Assembly (NCBI GenBank): GCA_013112725.1
Contig: JABFFZ010000008.1
Span: forward strand, 37,220-101,219
Length of the DNA: 64,000 nt
DNA from: Chloroflexota bacterium
GTDB taxonomy: Bacteria > Chloroflexota > Anaerolineae > Promineifilales > Promineifilaceae
Direction: 5' to 3'
Shown one piece after another: positions 25,416-34,246 of this stretch (the first letter of the stretch is position 1; each line of letters starts with the position of its first letter). The notes under the pieces were generated by a model. That model worked only from the letters and a program-made list of their open reading frames with translations. It was not told the origin of the DNA and did not search any database. The position numbers and the translations under genes are program-made.

Positions 25416-27421
25416 GTTACACCGTAAAGCGCCGCCCGCCGTTCAGCCAACGGCAGCGCTTCCAATTCCATCATCCGGTCATCGCCGCTATCGCCGAAGT
25501 TGTGGGGGTTGTACGGCCGTAAACCCAACGCCGCCCGTTTCTTGTCAATATGCGCCAGCGCCCGGCGCACCATCTCGTCCGGGTCGCCCACAAATTCCAG
25601 CTTGCCGCCGTACAGCTTCTCCCAGCCTTCGCTAATGTAGTGGGAGACGGCGTCGCTGTCGCTCACCTTATCCGGCATCCCGCTGACCGGTGACGCGCCG
25701 CCAAACATCACATATGCGCCGGAAGCGACACAGTAGGTGCCAATCGCCAGCGCCTTCTCGCTCATCCATTCGGGGGCTAAACCCACCGCCGGAATCTGGT
25801 CAATGTCGTCGCCCAGGCCACCCTCTTCCACCATTTGCGTCAGCACGGTCAGGATGCGGGTGTTGTCCACGCATGACCCCATGTGCAGCACCGGCGGAAT
25901 GCCGATGGTCTGGCACACTTCGCGCAAGCCCGGCCCCACCTGATCCAGCCCGGCTTCACCCAGCAGCAGCCCCAGTTTAGCGGCGGCAATCGCGCCGCAA
26001 CCCGTTTCCACCACCAGCACATCCTGTTGCAGCAGGTCGCGGGTGACTTTGACGTGCAGGTAATCCTGTTTGCTGCGGGGATTGTTGCAGCCGACGATGG
26101 CCACCACACCCCGGATACGGCCGTCCCTGATCGCATCATTCAATGGCCTGAACGACGCCCGGTAGCTGCCACCCAACATGTAATTGATGTACTCATGCGA
26201 AAAACCGGGGATGAGTTTCTCTTTCACCTGTGGGATTTTGGTCTGGCCGCGATTGGCGTAGTTGTCAATCGCCACCTTGAGGATGCGTTTGGCCGTTGTC
26301 AGCGCGTGTTTTTCGTCAAATTCAATATGTGTGGCCCCCTTAATTTTCACCTTCGGCGAGGTGGTAATCACCTTCGTGTGGAACTTTTCCGCCAACCCTA
26401 CCAACGCCTGCATAATGCACTGCACGTCCACCACCATCGCCTCCACCGAGCCGGTGAGGATGGAGAGTTCCTGGTGCAAAAAGTTCCCGGCGGCAGGGAT
26501 GCCCTGGCGCATGAGGATTTCGTTGGCCGTGCAACAAATCCCGGCCAGATTGACCCCCTTTGCGCCTGCTTTTTGGGCATATTCGATGATCTCCGGGTCT
26601 TGGGAAGCGGCCACGATCATCTGGCTCAGCGTCGGTTCGTGGCCGTGGACGATGACGTTGACCATATCATCTTTGAGTACACCCAGGTTAGCCTCGCCCA
26701 AAATGGGGGCGGGTGTGCCAAACAGAATGTCGGAAACGTCAGTCGCCATCATGCTGCCACCCCAGCCATCGGCCAGGGCGGTGCGCACGGCATGGTTGAG
26801 GATGTGCTCCGGGTCCTGGTCGTCGCCAATGTGGGTGCGGTGCAGCGCCTCCACCACTTCGCGGTCAATGCCGCGCGGGATGACGCCCAGTTCGCGCCAC
26901 AGCTTGAGCCGTTTTTCGGGCGCACGGCCGACAACCACCACTTCTCCTTTCTGCTGCCCAAATTGGGAAATGTACAGGTCGGCCAACTCATTAGCGATCT
27001 CTTCAGGCGGGCGACCTTCGATCTCGATACCATATTTCTGGGCAACGATGCGCAGTTTGGCGATGTCGCGGATGCGGTAGCCTTCCGTTTCGCCGTTGGC
27101 GACCGCTTTGAGAGTGAAGGCCATATCACGGCCGTGATCGGAATGGGCCGCCGCGCCCGCCGCAATGGCCCGGATCAGGTTGCGCGCCTGAATGGTGTCA
27201 ATGGTTGCGCCGCAAACGCCGGTGTCGCCCTCTTTGGTCAGGCGGCACGGCCCCATACCGCAAATTTTGCAGCACATGCCCGCGCCGCCGATGTTGCAAG
27301 GCGCCATCTGGTCGGCGCGGCTAAAAGCCGTGCCAATTTCCAACTCGTCCGCCCAGACCAACATTTGTTGGGCGGCCAGGTCAATGGTGCGCTCTTCGGG
27401 GGTTCGCATTTTCTTTGCCAT
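25409..27421 (-). CDS. cooS: Anaerobic Ni-containing carbon monoxide dehydrogenase
   Basis: The 670-residue catalytic subunit (CooS/AcsA) interconverts CO and CO2 and feeds CO to ACS. The N-terminal cysteine cluster APCNIGGAGMCCKICGMGPCRL supplies the D- and B-cluster ligands. C-cluster residues appear in EPTLSQMI (His/Glu), GICCTANE, VVAIVGCNNP, VETGCGA and HMGSCVDNTR. The MFGGASPVSGMP segment is typical. Length is normal (about 640-675). The ATG at 27421 has only a weak GAGAGAG upstream; ATG at 27409 is possible. A palindromic repeat separates it from the HMA-like gene upstream, and acsB/D follows about 50 bp downstream. Confidence 0.95.
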   Translation of the reverse strand: MAKKMRTPEERTIDLAAQQMLVWADELEIGTAFSRADQMAPCNIGGAGMCCKICGMGPCRLTKEGDTGVCGATIDTIQARNLIRAIAAGAAAHSDHGRDMAFTLKAVANGETEGYRIRDIAKLRIVAQKYGIEIEGRPPEEIANELADLYISQFGQQKGEVVVVGRAPEKRLKLWRELGVIPRGIDREVVEALHRTHIGDDQDPEHILNHAVRTALADGWGGSMMATDVSDILFGTPAPILGEANLGVLKDDMVNVIVHGHEPTLSQMIVAASQDPEIIEYAQKAGAKGVNLAGICCTANEILMRQGIPAAGNFLHQELSILTGSVEAMVVDVQCIMQALVGLAEKFHTKVITTSPKVKIKGATHIEFDEKHALTTAKRILKVAIDNYANRGQTKIPQVKEKLIPGFSHEYINYMLGGSYRASFRPLNDAIRDGRIRGVVAIVGCNNPRSKQDYLHVKVTRDLLQQDVLVVETGCGAIAAAKLGLLLGEAGLDQVGPGLREVCQTIGIPPVLHMGSCVDNTRILTVLTQMVEEGGLGDDIDQIPAVGLAPEWMSEKALAIGTYCVASGAYVMFGGASPVSGMPDKVSDSDAVSHYISEGWEKLYGGKLEFVGDPDEMVRRALAHIDKKRAALGLRPYNPHNFGDSGDDRMMELEALPLAERRAALYGVTA

Positions 27422-27440
27422 AGTTCTCTCTCTTGGGGTT

Positions 27441-27499
27441 CGTTTGTAGCAGGCGATTTATCGCCTTTTGACGGCGATAAATCGCCTACTACAAACGTT
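27441..27499. repeat. Palindromic repeat, GTAGCAGGCGATTTATCGCC family
   Basis: Third copy of the family (see 6651-6705 and 14041-14094). It lies in the leader between the HMA-like gene and cooS and could fold in the mRNA. Confidence 0.85.
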
Positions 27500-27506
27500 T
27501 AACCGA

Positions 27507-27875
27507 TTACTTTTCCAGGCCAGGGCAAGGCCACAACGGCCGTGCCATTTCCGGCACATCCTGGGCAAAGGTGATGGTGCGGTCGGTTTGGAGGAAGACG
27601 GCCGTGTGGCGGAAAAACGGTTTGCCCTTTTCAACTGCCGGGCCGCTGCCAAACTCCACCGCCACCGGCAGTTCCGCCAGATAACCCGCCTCGGCCAAAA
27701 CCGAACGAATTTCCTCTTCGGCGCACCGGGTTTCATCAAAGGACACATCAACAACCTGAAAACTGCTGCTGGCATACACATCAACAACGCCGGGCAGAGC
27801 CAATAACAATTGGCGCACGGCCAGCACATGATGATCGGCATACATCATGGGAAGTGAAAGGGAAAGTGTGGTCAT
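27507..27875 (-). CDS. HMA-fold small protein preceding CODH
   Basis: The 122-residue protein MTTLSLSLPMMYADHHVLAVRQ continues LPGVVDVYASSSFQVVDVSFDETRCAEEEIRSVLAEAGY, which has the beta-alpha-beta-beta-alpha-beta pattern of heavy-metal-associated (CopZ-like) domains. The metal-binding CxxC of that family is absent; the N-terminal loop has M-M-Y-A-D-H-H instead. A C-terminal extension ends in PEMARPLWPCPGLEK. A role as a nickel chaperone or accessory factor for CODH is an inference from position. GGAG precedes the ATG at 27875; the longer frame to 28085 has no ribosome-binding site. Confidence 0.7.
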   Translation of the reverse strand: MTTLSLSLPMMYADHHVLAVRQLLLALPGVVDVYASSSFQVVDVSFDETRCAEEEIRSVLAEAGYLAELPVAVEFGSGPAVEKGKPFFRHTAVFLQTDRTITFAQDVPEMARPLWPCPGLEK

Positions 27876-28024
27876 AGGGGTTTCTCCAAAGCCTAAGTTT
27901 AAGGAAGCCACCAGTGGGAAGGATATCGGCAGCAAAGTGGGAAAACGATAGAAACCGCAAAAACTAATTTGATCTTCCACTTTTAGCAAGTGGCTAGTCA
28001 AGTGATAATTTCCCTCCCTTACAG

Positions 28025-28036
28025 TGACAGATGTCA
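28025..28036. promoter_or_regulatory. TGAC-N4-GTCA site, Crp/Fnr-like operator candidate
   Basis: TGACAGATGTCA lies 150 bp upstream of the first gene of the Wood-Ljungdahl cluster and 153 bp upstream of the divergent surface-protein gene. The same arrangement occurs twice at 50230-50264. It matches the half-site spacing of Crp/Fnr-family operators; a family member is encoded at 48568-49314. Confidence 0.45.
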
Positions 28037-28135
28037 TCTGTTCAGACAGTCGTTTGTCAGCCACAGCAAAGCCAGCCATAGGCAATTTGGACTACAGACA
28101 GGAGGGCGGCCGTCTATTTACCATCTTGGCAAATA

Positions 28136-28176
28136 ATGAAAATTCATAATTCATCCTTCATAATTCATAATTTTCA
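28136..28176. repeat. AATTATGAA-family repeat in gene leader
   Basis: AAAATTCATAATTCATCCTT followed by CATAATTCATAATTTTC forms an inverted repeat just before the ribosome-binding site of the next gene. Relatives sit at about 5208-5235, 52331-52378 and 59108-59156, each directly beside a start codon. Confidence 0.75.
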
Positions 28177-28188
28177 GAGGAGCATCTG

Positions 28189-30159
28189 ATGAAACGAAAA
28201 ACCTTTTTACTGTGGCTGACGGCCGTCTGTTTATTGTTTGCCGTTCAGGGGTGGGGCGGCACGGCCGTACTCCCTCTAGCCGCCGGGGGCATAACCGCGC
28301 CCACGCTCAAGTGGCAGTTGGGCGGTTGTAATGGCATCTGGTGTGAAACCGGCTGGTACTCCTCCCCCGCCGTCACCGACCTGGACGATGACGGCGCGCC
28401 AGAAGTAATCGCCTCCACCTATGCCCTCTATGCCCTCAATGGCGAAAACGGCTCGGTGCAATGGCAGGTTGACCCGCCTGGTGGCCGCACCTGGCCGGGC
28501 GTGGTAGTGGCCGACATTGACAACACCGGCGATCTGGAAGTGGTGGTAGCCCAGGGCAGCGGCTACCTGACCGTTTACGATCACCTGGGCAACCAGGTAT
28601 GGAACCGCCGCCCGGAAACCAATGAACTGCGCGGCCTCTCCGCCTATGACCTGGACGCCGACGGTTCGCTGGAGTTGATCGTCACCGTTACCGGCGATGG
28701 GTTGAATACCTACGTCTATGAACACGATGGCAGCCTGCGGCATGGTTGGCCGCAGCTCAATAACGACAGCGGCTATGCCTGGGGCGTCTATAATGACAAC
28801 GCTGCCATTGGCGACCTGGATGGCGATGGGCTGGGCGAACTGGTCATCCCCGCCGATGTGCATTACATCAACGCCTATGAAGCTAACGGCAGCCAGATAC
28901 AGGCCCATGCCATGTATGGCGACAAAAGGTGGGGCAAAGTGGGTATTTGGGAAAGTCCGGCGACGGAGCTGCGGGGTTGGGGGGAGTGTAATGGCGTGCG
29001 CGCCGAGAGCTACCGCACCAATTTTGCCGATGGCCCGGCGGTGATTGCCGATGTAAACGGGGATGGCGTGAACGAAGTGGTGGCGACGGGCAATGTTTAT
29101 GACTGCCACGCCGGGTATCCCCCCAGCCGGTACATTGGCCTTTACATTTTTAATGCCGACCGCAGCCGCTTTAACCAGGATGGTTTTGACTGGCGCACGG
29201 TGCCGGTGGACACGGGTGCGCCGCTGAGTGAAGATTACAGCGTGATCGAGAGCGCCTTGCCGAACCCGGTGGTGGCCGACCTGGACGGCGACGGCCGTAC
29301 CGAGACCCTTTTCGCCGCCTATGACGGCCGTTTGCACGCCTTCTGGCTGGACAAAACCGAACATCACCAATGGCCCTACAACGTGGCCGCCACCGGCCCT
29401 GGCATTCGCTTCGCCTCCGAACCGGTCGTGGCCGACCTGGATAATGATGGCTTCGCCGAGGTCATCTTCACCTCCTGGCCGCAAAAGAGCGGCAACTATA
29501 CCGGCAAACTGCACATCCTCAACTACCAGGGACAGGTGATCCACGAGGTTAATTTGCCGGCGGCTTCGGGCAACCCCAACTGGAACGGGGCATTGGCCGC
29601 GCCGACTGTCGCCAACATTGACGCCGACGCTGACCTGGAATTGGTGCTGAATACGGCTCATGCGGGGGTGGTGGCCTATGACTTGCCGGGCACGGCCGTT
29701 GCCAGAGTCTTGTGGGGCACCGGGCGCGGTAATTACCAACGCACCGGCTCGTTCCTGGTAGGCAATTTGCAACATTCCAGCGTCAACGCCGCCCCGGCCA
29801 CCCCCGCCGCCGGCGACACCGTGACGTACACTATTCACCTGCAAAACAGCGGCCCCACCCTGTACAACGTCACCGTCACCAGCACAATCCCGGTGGACAC
29901 AACGTATGCCGGTGGCTTAACGGCATCGTCGGGCACGGCCGTGTACAACGCCGGGCAGGTCATGTGGAGCGGCGCCGTTTCGGCACAAACGCCGGTCATC
30001 ATCCAGTACGGGGTTACGGTAAACGTGGGTATCACCCAACCACACCCCATCTGGGGAACTGTCTTGATCAACGATGGGGAAGGCACTGTTCACACCCGGC
30101 AAACTTTGGTCATCGCCAATGGGCAATCGGTTTATTTGCCGGTGGTGAGACGGCCGTAA
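28189..30159 (+). CDS. Secreted FG-GAP/VCBS repeat protein with C-terminal DUF11 domain
   Basis: The 656-residue protein has a signal peptide (KRKTFLLWLTAVCLLFAVQG). At least eight calcium-type FG-GAP motifs follow (DLDDDGAPEVI, DIDNTGDLEVVV, DLDADGSLELIV, DLDGDGLGELVI, DVNGDGVNEVV, DLDGDGRTETLF, DLDNDGFAEVIF, NIDADADLELVL), forming a beta-propeller. Residues ~525-640 are a DUF11/CARDB-like beta-sandwich (GDTVTYTIHLQNSGPTLYNVTVTSTIP). It is probably exported to the cell surface and may act in adhesion or matrix. GAGGAG precedes the start. It is transcribed away from the Wood-Ljungdahl cluster and seems monocistronic. Confidence 0.85.
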   Translation: MKRKTFLLWLTAVCLLFAVQGWGGTAVLPLAAGGITAPTLKWQLGGCNGIWCETGWYSSPAVTDLDDDGAPEVIASTYALYALNGENGSVQWQVDPPGGRTWPGVVVADIDNTGDLEVVVAQGSGYLTVYDHLGNQVWNRRPETNELRGLSAYDLDADGSLELIVTVTGDGLNTYVYEHDGSLRHGWPQLNNDSGYAWGVYNDNAAIGDLDGDGLGELVIPADVHYINAYEANGSQIQAHAMYGDKRWGKVGIWESPATELRGWGECNGVRAESYRTNFADGPAVIADVNGDGVNEVVATGNVYDCHAGYPPSRYIGLYIFNADRSRFNQDGFDWRTVPVDTGAPLSEDYSVIESALPNPVVADLDGDGRTETLFAAYDGRLHAFWLDKTEHHQWPYNVAATGPGIRFASEPVVADLDNDGFAEVIFTSWPQKSGNYTGKLHILNYQGQVIHEVNLPAASGNPNWNGALAAPTVANIDADADLELVLNTAHAGVVAYDLPGTAVARVLWGTGRGNYQRTGSFLVGNLQHSSVNAAPATPAAGDTVTYTIHLQNSGPTLYNVTVTSTIPVDTTYAGGLTASSGTAVYNAGQVMWSGAVSAQTPVIIQYGVTVNVGITQPHPIWGTVLINDGEGTVHTRQTLVIANGQSVYLPVVRRP

Positions 30160-30194
30160 GAAATGGTGGCTGGGGGTAGAGGCTGGTACCAGCT

Positions 30195-31211
30195 TCAACC
30201 CCCATGCCGCAGCGATACATCTATGGCCGGGACAGGATCAGCATCGGCCAGTTTCAGCTTCACAAAAAGCCAGGGAGCATAATAAGCAGCCCAGATGACC
30301 ACCAGAAAATAACGCAAAATACGGAACGGGATGGCTACGGCTATGGGATCGCTGGGAAAAACCTGGCGCAGCCCGGCCCAAATGGCTACCAGCACCACAA
30401 TACCGATCAGATACCGCACCACTCGTTTCCACCAGATGCCATCAGACCGGAAACGCACCCGGCTGTTTTCCAGCACGATGCCCACGCCAAAACCCAGCAG
30501 CAGACCAAACGCCTGGGCGGCGGCGCTGATGCTGCTCTCTTCGGCGGCGGGAATGTAAGAGGCCCAGGGCACGGCCGTGTCCGGCGCGCCAATAAGCCAA
30601 CGAATCAGGATAAAGCTGACGCCCATCATAAAGGGAATCAGGATCATGACCAGTAACCGCTGCCCTAAAATGCGCTTGTTAAAACTGCTGCCCCACCGCC
30701 GCTCGATCACCACAAACCCGACCAAGGTCAAAGCCGCCAATAAAAAACCGGCGACTGTATCGTGAATAAAATGCACGCCTAAATAAATGCGGCTGAGCGC
30801 CATCAACAACACCATGATGATCGCTGCCACCCAAAACCAGGTGCGGCTCACCCAGGCTGCCAGGAAAAAATAGAAGACAGTCGCATTTTGAGTATGACCG
30901 CTGGGAATGCCGTACCCCTCCTCACGAGTATCCAGTCCCGCTGTCTGGTCCACCCAAAACGGCCGTGGCCCCCGAAATGCCTGCTTAAAAATGGCGTTGA
31001 CAAACACCGTAAACAGGAATAAATACCCCAATTGCTTGCCTAATTGCTTATGGATGCACCAAAAAATGAGAGGGAAAACCAGCAAATAAAACTCTTCCCG
31101 CCCTAAATCAGTAACAAAGAAGAAAAAGCTTTCCAACTGCGGGTATGTTGTTTGCAGCCAGGTAATAAACACCAACCCCCAATCCCAGGCCTGTTGCCAC
31201 ATTTGGTCCAT
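30195..31211 (-). CDS. PAP2-superfamily membrane phosphatase
   Basis: The 338-residue integral membrane protein has the three phosphatase motifs: KQAFRGPRPFW (K-x6-RP), PSGHTQNA (PSGH) and SRIYLGVHFIHD (SR-x5-H-x3-D). Several hydrophobic helices follow (LLAALTLVGFVVIE; YLIGIVVLVAIWAGL). It should dephosphorylate a lipid phosphate such as phosphatidic acid or undecaprenyl diphosphate at the outer face of the cytoplasmic membrane. The C-terminal half beyond motif 3 is longer than in minimal PAP2 enzymes. The start at 31211 is chosen for its GGAGG spacing; 31214 is adjacent. The longer frame to 31295 is not supported. Confidence 0.88.
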   Translation of the reverse strand: MDQMWQQAWDWGLVFITWLQTTYPQLESFFFFVTDLGREEFYLLVFPLIFWCIHKQLGKQLGYLFLFTVFVNAIFKQAFRGPRPFWVDQTAGLDTREEGYGIPSGHTQNATVFYFFLAAWVSRTWFWVAAIIMVLLMALSRIYLGVHFIHDTVAGFLLAALTLVGFVVIERRWGSSFNKRILGQRLLVMILIPFMMGVSFILIRWLIGAPDTAVPWASYIPAAEESSISAAAQAFGLLLGFGVGIVLENSRVRFRSDGIWWKRVVRYLIGIVVLVAIWAGLRQVFPSDPIAVAIPFRILRYFLVVIWAAYYAPWLFVKLKLADADPVPAIDVSLRHGG

Positions 31212-31332
31212 CATATCCTCCTTCCATCCCACCCCACATCTTCCTGATTCACATTTTAACCCTCCATGTGAGAAAGTGGCAAACGGCCGTTGCACCCGCT
31301 GTATGGCATACTATAATCCCCTATAAAGGGGG

Positions 31333-31357
31333 TATGAACCATGAGACATGGTTCATA
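31333..31357. promoter_or_regulatory. Perfect palindrome upstream of the two-component operon
   Basis: TATGAACCATG - AGA - CATGGTTCATA: 11-bp arms with a 3-nt centre, 32 bp before the response-regulator start. A CCCC-TATAAA-GGGG element lies just before it. It is a plausible operator or leader hairpin, possibly autoregulated by the response regulator. Confidence 0.5.
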
Positions 31358-31389
31358 TTCACCAGTAACTTTTCCATGGAGGGAAACAG

Positions 31390-32067
31390 ATGACAACAAG
31401 AATTTTAGTTATCGAAGATGAAGAACGCATCCGCCAATTTTTACAACGCGGTTTGACCTATGAGGGGTATCGGGTGGACACGGCCGTAGACGGCCCCACC
31501 GGTCTGGAACTGGCCCGCGAAAACCCACCCGATCTAGTATTGCTAGACATCATGCTGCCCGGCATGGACGGCCTGGAAGTATGCCGCCGTCTGCGCGCTG
31601 TCAGCGAAGTGCCCATTCTCATGCTCACTGCCAAAGAAACCATCGAAGATCGTGTGGTAGGGCTAGACGCCGGCGCCGACGACTATCTGGTGAAACCATT
31701 CGCCTTTGACGAACTGATGGCGCGTGTGCGCGCTTTGCTGCGCCGCACGGCCCCCGCCCAACCCCAGGTCTTCCGCTTTGCCGACCTGGAACTGGACACC
31801 GGCACCCGTCAGGGACGGCGCGGCGGCCGTATCTTTGACCTGACCGCCAAAGAGTACGAGCTACTGGAACTGTTTATGCGCAACCCCCGCCAGGTACTCA
31901 CCCGTGATCTCATTTTTGACCGCGTCTGGAATTACGACTTTGGGGGCGAAAGCAACATCATCGAAGTCTATGTGCGCTATCTCCGCCAAAAAACTGAAGA
32001 AGGCGGCCAATCGCGCCTTATCCACACCGTGCGTGGCATTGGCTACGTCCTTCGGGAAGAATCATAA
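31390..32067 (+). CDS. OmpR-family response regulator
   Basis: The 225-residue regulator has a receiver domain with acidic pair [10 protein letters not shown], phosphoacceptor Asp in [15 protein letters not shown], Thr/Ser in ILMLTAKE and Lys in [14 protein letters not shown] winged-helix DNA-binding domain follows ([51 protein letters not shown] type). It should bind DNA when phosphorylated by the kinase encoded 3 bp downstream. The start has GGAGGG upstream. A perfect palindrome lies in the promoter region. Confidence 0.93.
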   Translation: MTTRILVIEDEERIRQFLQRGLTYEGYRVDTAVDGPTGLELARENPPDLVLLDIMLPGMDGLEVCRRLRAVSEVPILMLTAKETIEDRVVGLDAGADDYLVKPFAFDELMARVRALLRRTAPAQPQVFRFADLELDTGTRQGRRGGRIFDLTAKEYELLELFMRNPRQVLTRDLIFDRVWNYDFGGESNIIEVYVRYLRQKTEEGGQSRLIHTVRGIGYVLREES

Positions 32068-32069
32068 AT

Positions 32070-33533
32070 TTGTCCATTCAGAACCGTTTATTCGTCATCT
32101 ATACGGCAATTTTCATGGTGGCTTTTCTCCTGTTCACCATCATTGTCTATTACCTGCCCCTCAGCCGCATTCGGGCTGAAGTAGACCGTGATCTGGTTGC
32201 CCTGGCCACCGAAATCCAACGCCTGGACATTGTAGTCAACCCCGATGGCTCAATGAGCATCGCCATTGCCCCAGATCTTCCCACATTGCGCACAGCCTCT
32301 ACCTTTTTTATCATTACCGATTTACATGGCGGCGGCGGCATCAGGTCCGGCAACCTGGTGAGATTTGAAGGATTGTTAGACCCGGAAGGACTAAACGGAG
32401 AAACACAGGTTTTCCATGATGTGACACATGGCGACACCTCACTGCGGGTGGTAACGGTGCCGCTTTATAAGTCCGTGGCCGGCCAGCGCGTGCATATAGG
32501 CTATGTGCAGGTAGCCCGCCTGTTTGATACTTACGAACGCTTTAGCCGCTTTCTGGTGCTGGCATTATTTGTTGGCTTTGCCGGGGCTACGGCCGCGCTT
32601 TTCCTGACCGTCCTGGTGACGCCCAGCTCCTTCAAACCATTGGAGGATATAGCTGATGTGACCCGGCAAATTACCAACGCCGATGACCTGAGCCGCCGTG
32701 TGCCCTATACGGAACGCGAAGATGAAGTGGGCATATTGGCACGCTCGTTCAACCAATTGCTGGAACGGTTGGAGAATCTATTTCAAACGCAGCAGCGCCT
32801 ATTGGCCGATGTTTCCCACGAACTACGCACGCCGCTCACCACCATTCGCGGCAATGTTGACCTAATGCGCCGCATGGGTGAGGTGGATGAGGACTCGCTG
32901 CAAATCATCCAGGAAGAAGCCGAACGCATGACGCGCCTGGTGGGCGATCTGCTGTTGCTGGCGCGGGCGGATGCCGGCAGCCTGCCACTGGAACGGAAAA
33001 AGATCGAGCTGGATGGTTTGTTTTTTGAAGTGTACCGGCAAGTCAGTTTGATTGATAAGACGGTCACGGTGCAGATGAAAGAGATTGACCAGGTGTGCGT
33101 GATGGGGGACCCCGACCGGTTGAAGCAGTTGATGTGGAATCTGATTGGCAATGCGCTGAAATATACGTCGGCCGGGGGACACATATCGCTTAGTCTTTCG
33201 CAAAAGGATGGCTGGGCCTGCATTGAAGTCAGCGATTCGGGTATTGGCATTCCGCCGCAGGATTTGCCTTATATCTTTGAACGTTTTTACCGGGTGGATA
33301 AGGCGCGCACACGCCATCAAGGGGGATCAGGGTTGGGTTTGTCAATTGCCCGCTGGATTGCCCAGGCCCATGGCGGGCGCATTTCGGTGGTGAGTGAGGT
33401 TGGGGTGGGCAGCACCTTTAGCGTATGGCTGCCTGCCATCCATACCCATGCACTTGCGGCTGAAGATAATGGGGACTTAGAGTCAACCCGGCCTGGAATG
33501 CGGGTACTCAGTGGGCCGTTCCGACGGCCGTAG
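32070..33533 (+). CDS. Membrane sensor histidine kinase (HAMP, HisKA, HATPase)
   Basis: The 487-residue kinase begins with a TTG 3 bp after the response-regulator stop. An N-terminal helix (LFVIYTAIFMVAFLLFTIIVYYL), a periplasmic-type sensor region (~35-155) and a second helix (FLVLALFVGFAGATAALFLTVLV) are followed by a HAMP region. The H-box is DVSHELRTPLTTIRGN, the N-box NLIGNALKYTSAGG, and the G-boxes DSGIGIPPQDLPYIFERFYR and GSGLGLSIARWIAQ. It autophosphorylates at the His and passes phosphate to the upstream regulator. The signal is unknown. Confidence 0.92.
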   Translation: MSIQNRLFVIYTAIFMVAFLLFTIIVYYLPLSRIRAEVDRDLVALATEIQRLDIVVNPDGSMSIAIAPDLPTLRTASTFFIITDLHGGGGIRSGNLVRFEGLLDPEGLNGETQVFHDVTHGDTSLRVVTVPLYKSVAGQRVHIGYVQVARLFDTYERFSRFLVLALFVGFAGATAALFLTVLVTPSSFKPLEDIADVTRQITNADDLSRRVPYTEREDEVGILARSFNQLLERLENLFQTQQRLLADVSHELRTPLTTIRGNVDLMRRMGEVDEDSLQIIQEEAERMTRLVGDLLLLARADAGSLPLERKKIELDGLFFEVYRQVSLIDKTVTVQMKEIDQVCVMGDPDRLKQLMWNLIGNALKYTSAGGHISLSLSQKDGWACIEVSDSGIGIPPQDLPYIFERFYRVDKARTRHQGGSGLGLSIARWIAQAHGGRISVVSEVGVGSTFSVWLPAIHTHALAAEDNGDLESTRPGMRVLSGPFRRP

Positions 33534-33550
33534 CCAACGCCTGTTCATCT

Positions 33551-33952
33551 TCAACGACCATTTCGCCGCGAAAACAAATAGACACCCACACCAATAATCA
33601 GCAGCGGCCAGAAAAGGTCACCCAACCAGCCCCACTGATTGGCCAGGAATAAGAGGCCTAACAAAATCAGTACCACCCCAATGGCCGATGGTTGCCCCAG
33701 CCGTTTGACGCTGTGGCCCATATCATCCAGGTTCTCCTTGAGTACGGCCGTGCCCCCACCTGCGCCGTCCATTTGGGGCATTATCAACCATAGCACCAGG
33801 TAAATCACCACACCCATGCCGCTGGCTAACGCTAACAAGACAAACAGCAAACGCACCCAGATCGTCTCAATATCCAGATAAGTGGCAATGCCCCCACATA
33901 CCCCGGCAATGACCTTATCCCGTTCACTGCGTTCCAATTTGTTTTCAGACAT
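33551..33952 (-). CDS. PspC domain membrane protein
   Basis: The 133-residue protein has the PspC core KVIAGVCGGIATYLDIETIWVRLLFVLLALASGMGVVIYLVLWLIMP, then a soluble stretch and two further hydrophobic segments (IGVVLILLGLLFLANQWGW; LFWPLLIIGVGVYLF, LiaF/DUF5668-like). PspC-type proteins take part in envelope-stress responses. GGAGG precedes the ATG at 33952. It is convergent with the two-component operon (17 bp between stops), so co-regulation by that system is possible but not shown. Confidence 0.88.
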   Translation of the reverse strand: MSENKLERSERDKVIAGVCGGIATYLDIETIWVRLLFVLLALASGMGVVIYLVLWLIMPQMDGAGGGTAVLKENLDDMGHSVKRLGQPSAIGVVLILLGLLFLANQWGWLGDLFWPLLIIGVGVYLFSRRNGR

Positions 33953-34130
33953 AATAGCCTCCAGCTTTTTAAATTGCCCCCTATACGCCTGGTGTGGGGC
34001 GTGGTTGCAATGGATGAGCAGTGCCCGGCACAAGGCTTGTGGCATTCCTCTGCCCAGGCGATTGTGCCCCGTGCCCGGCATGACCCTATTTGACTTTTAC
34101 CCTGGCGTATGGGAAAATTTTGTCCGATGC

Positions 34131-34202
34131 GCCCCTGTAGCTCAGAGGATAGAGCGTTGGTCTCCGAAGCCATGTGCCCGCGTTCGAGTCGCGGCAGGGG
34201 CA
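34131..34202 (+). tRNA. tRNA-Arg (anticodon CCG)
   Basis: The acceptor arms GCCCCTG and CAGGGGC pair perfectly over 7 bp. The D-arm is GCTC-AGAGGATA-GAGC, the anticodon loop CTCCGAA (anticodon CCG) and the T-arm CCGCG-TTCGAGT-CGCGG. The anticodon stem has one mismatch at its outer pair (T-T). The variable region is 4 nt. No CCA is encoded after discriminator A. It reads CGG arginine codons. Confidence 0.93.
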
Positions 34203-34217
34203 TACACAAACGAACAC

Positions 34218-34246
34218 AAAAGGCCACCCCAGGGTGGCCTTTTTCT
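34218..34246 (+). terminator. Rho-independent terminator after tRNA-Arg
   Basis: AAAAGGCCACCC - CA - GGGTGGCCTTTT with a following T-run, 15 nt after the tRNA. Because hslO ends at 34246 on the other strand, it can serve both directions. Confidence 0.9.

Noticed and set aside
25883..27502. A 539-codon plus-strand open frame across cooS
   Set aside because: Antisense shadow of the CO dehydrogenase gene; no ribosome-binding site and no family resemblance.
27876..28188. Cobalamin riboswitch upstream of the corrinoid pathway genes
   Set aside because: I looked for the conserved B12-box sequence in the gap and saw none; the region holds a TGAC-N4-GTCA site and repeats only.
28276..29844. A 522-codon minus-strand open frame across the FG-GAP gene
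   Set aside because: Repeats of FG-GAP codons create an open antisense frame; the sense frame has a signal peptide and calcium motifs.
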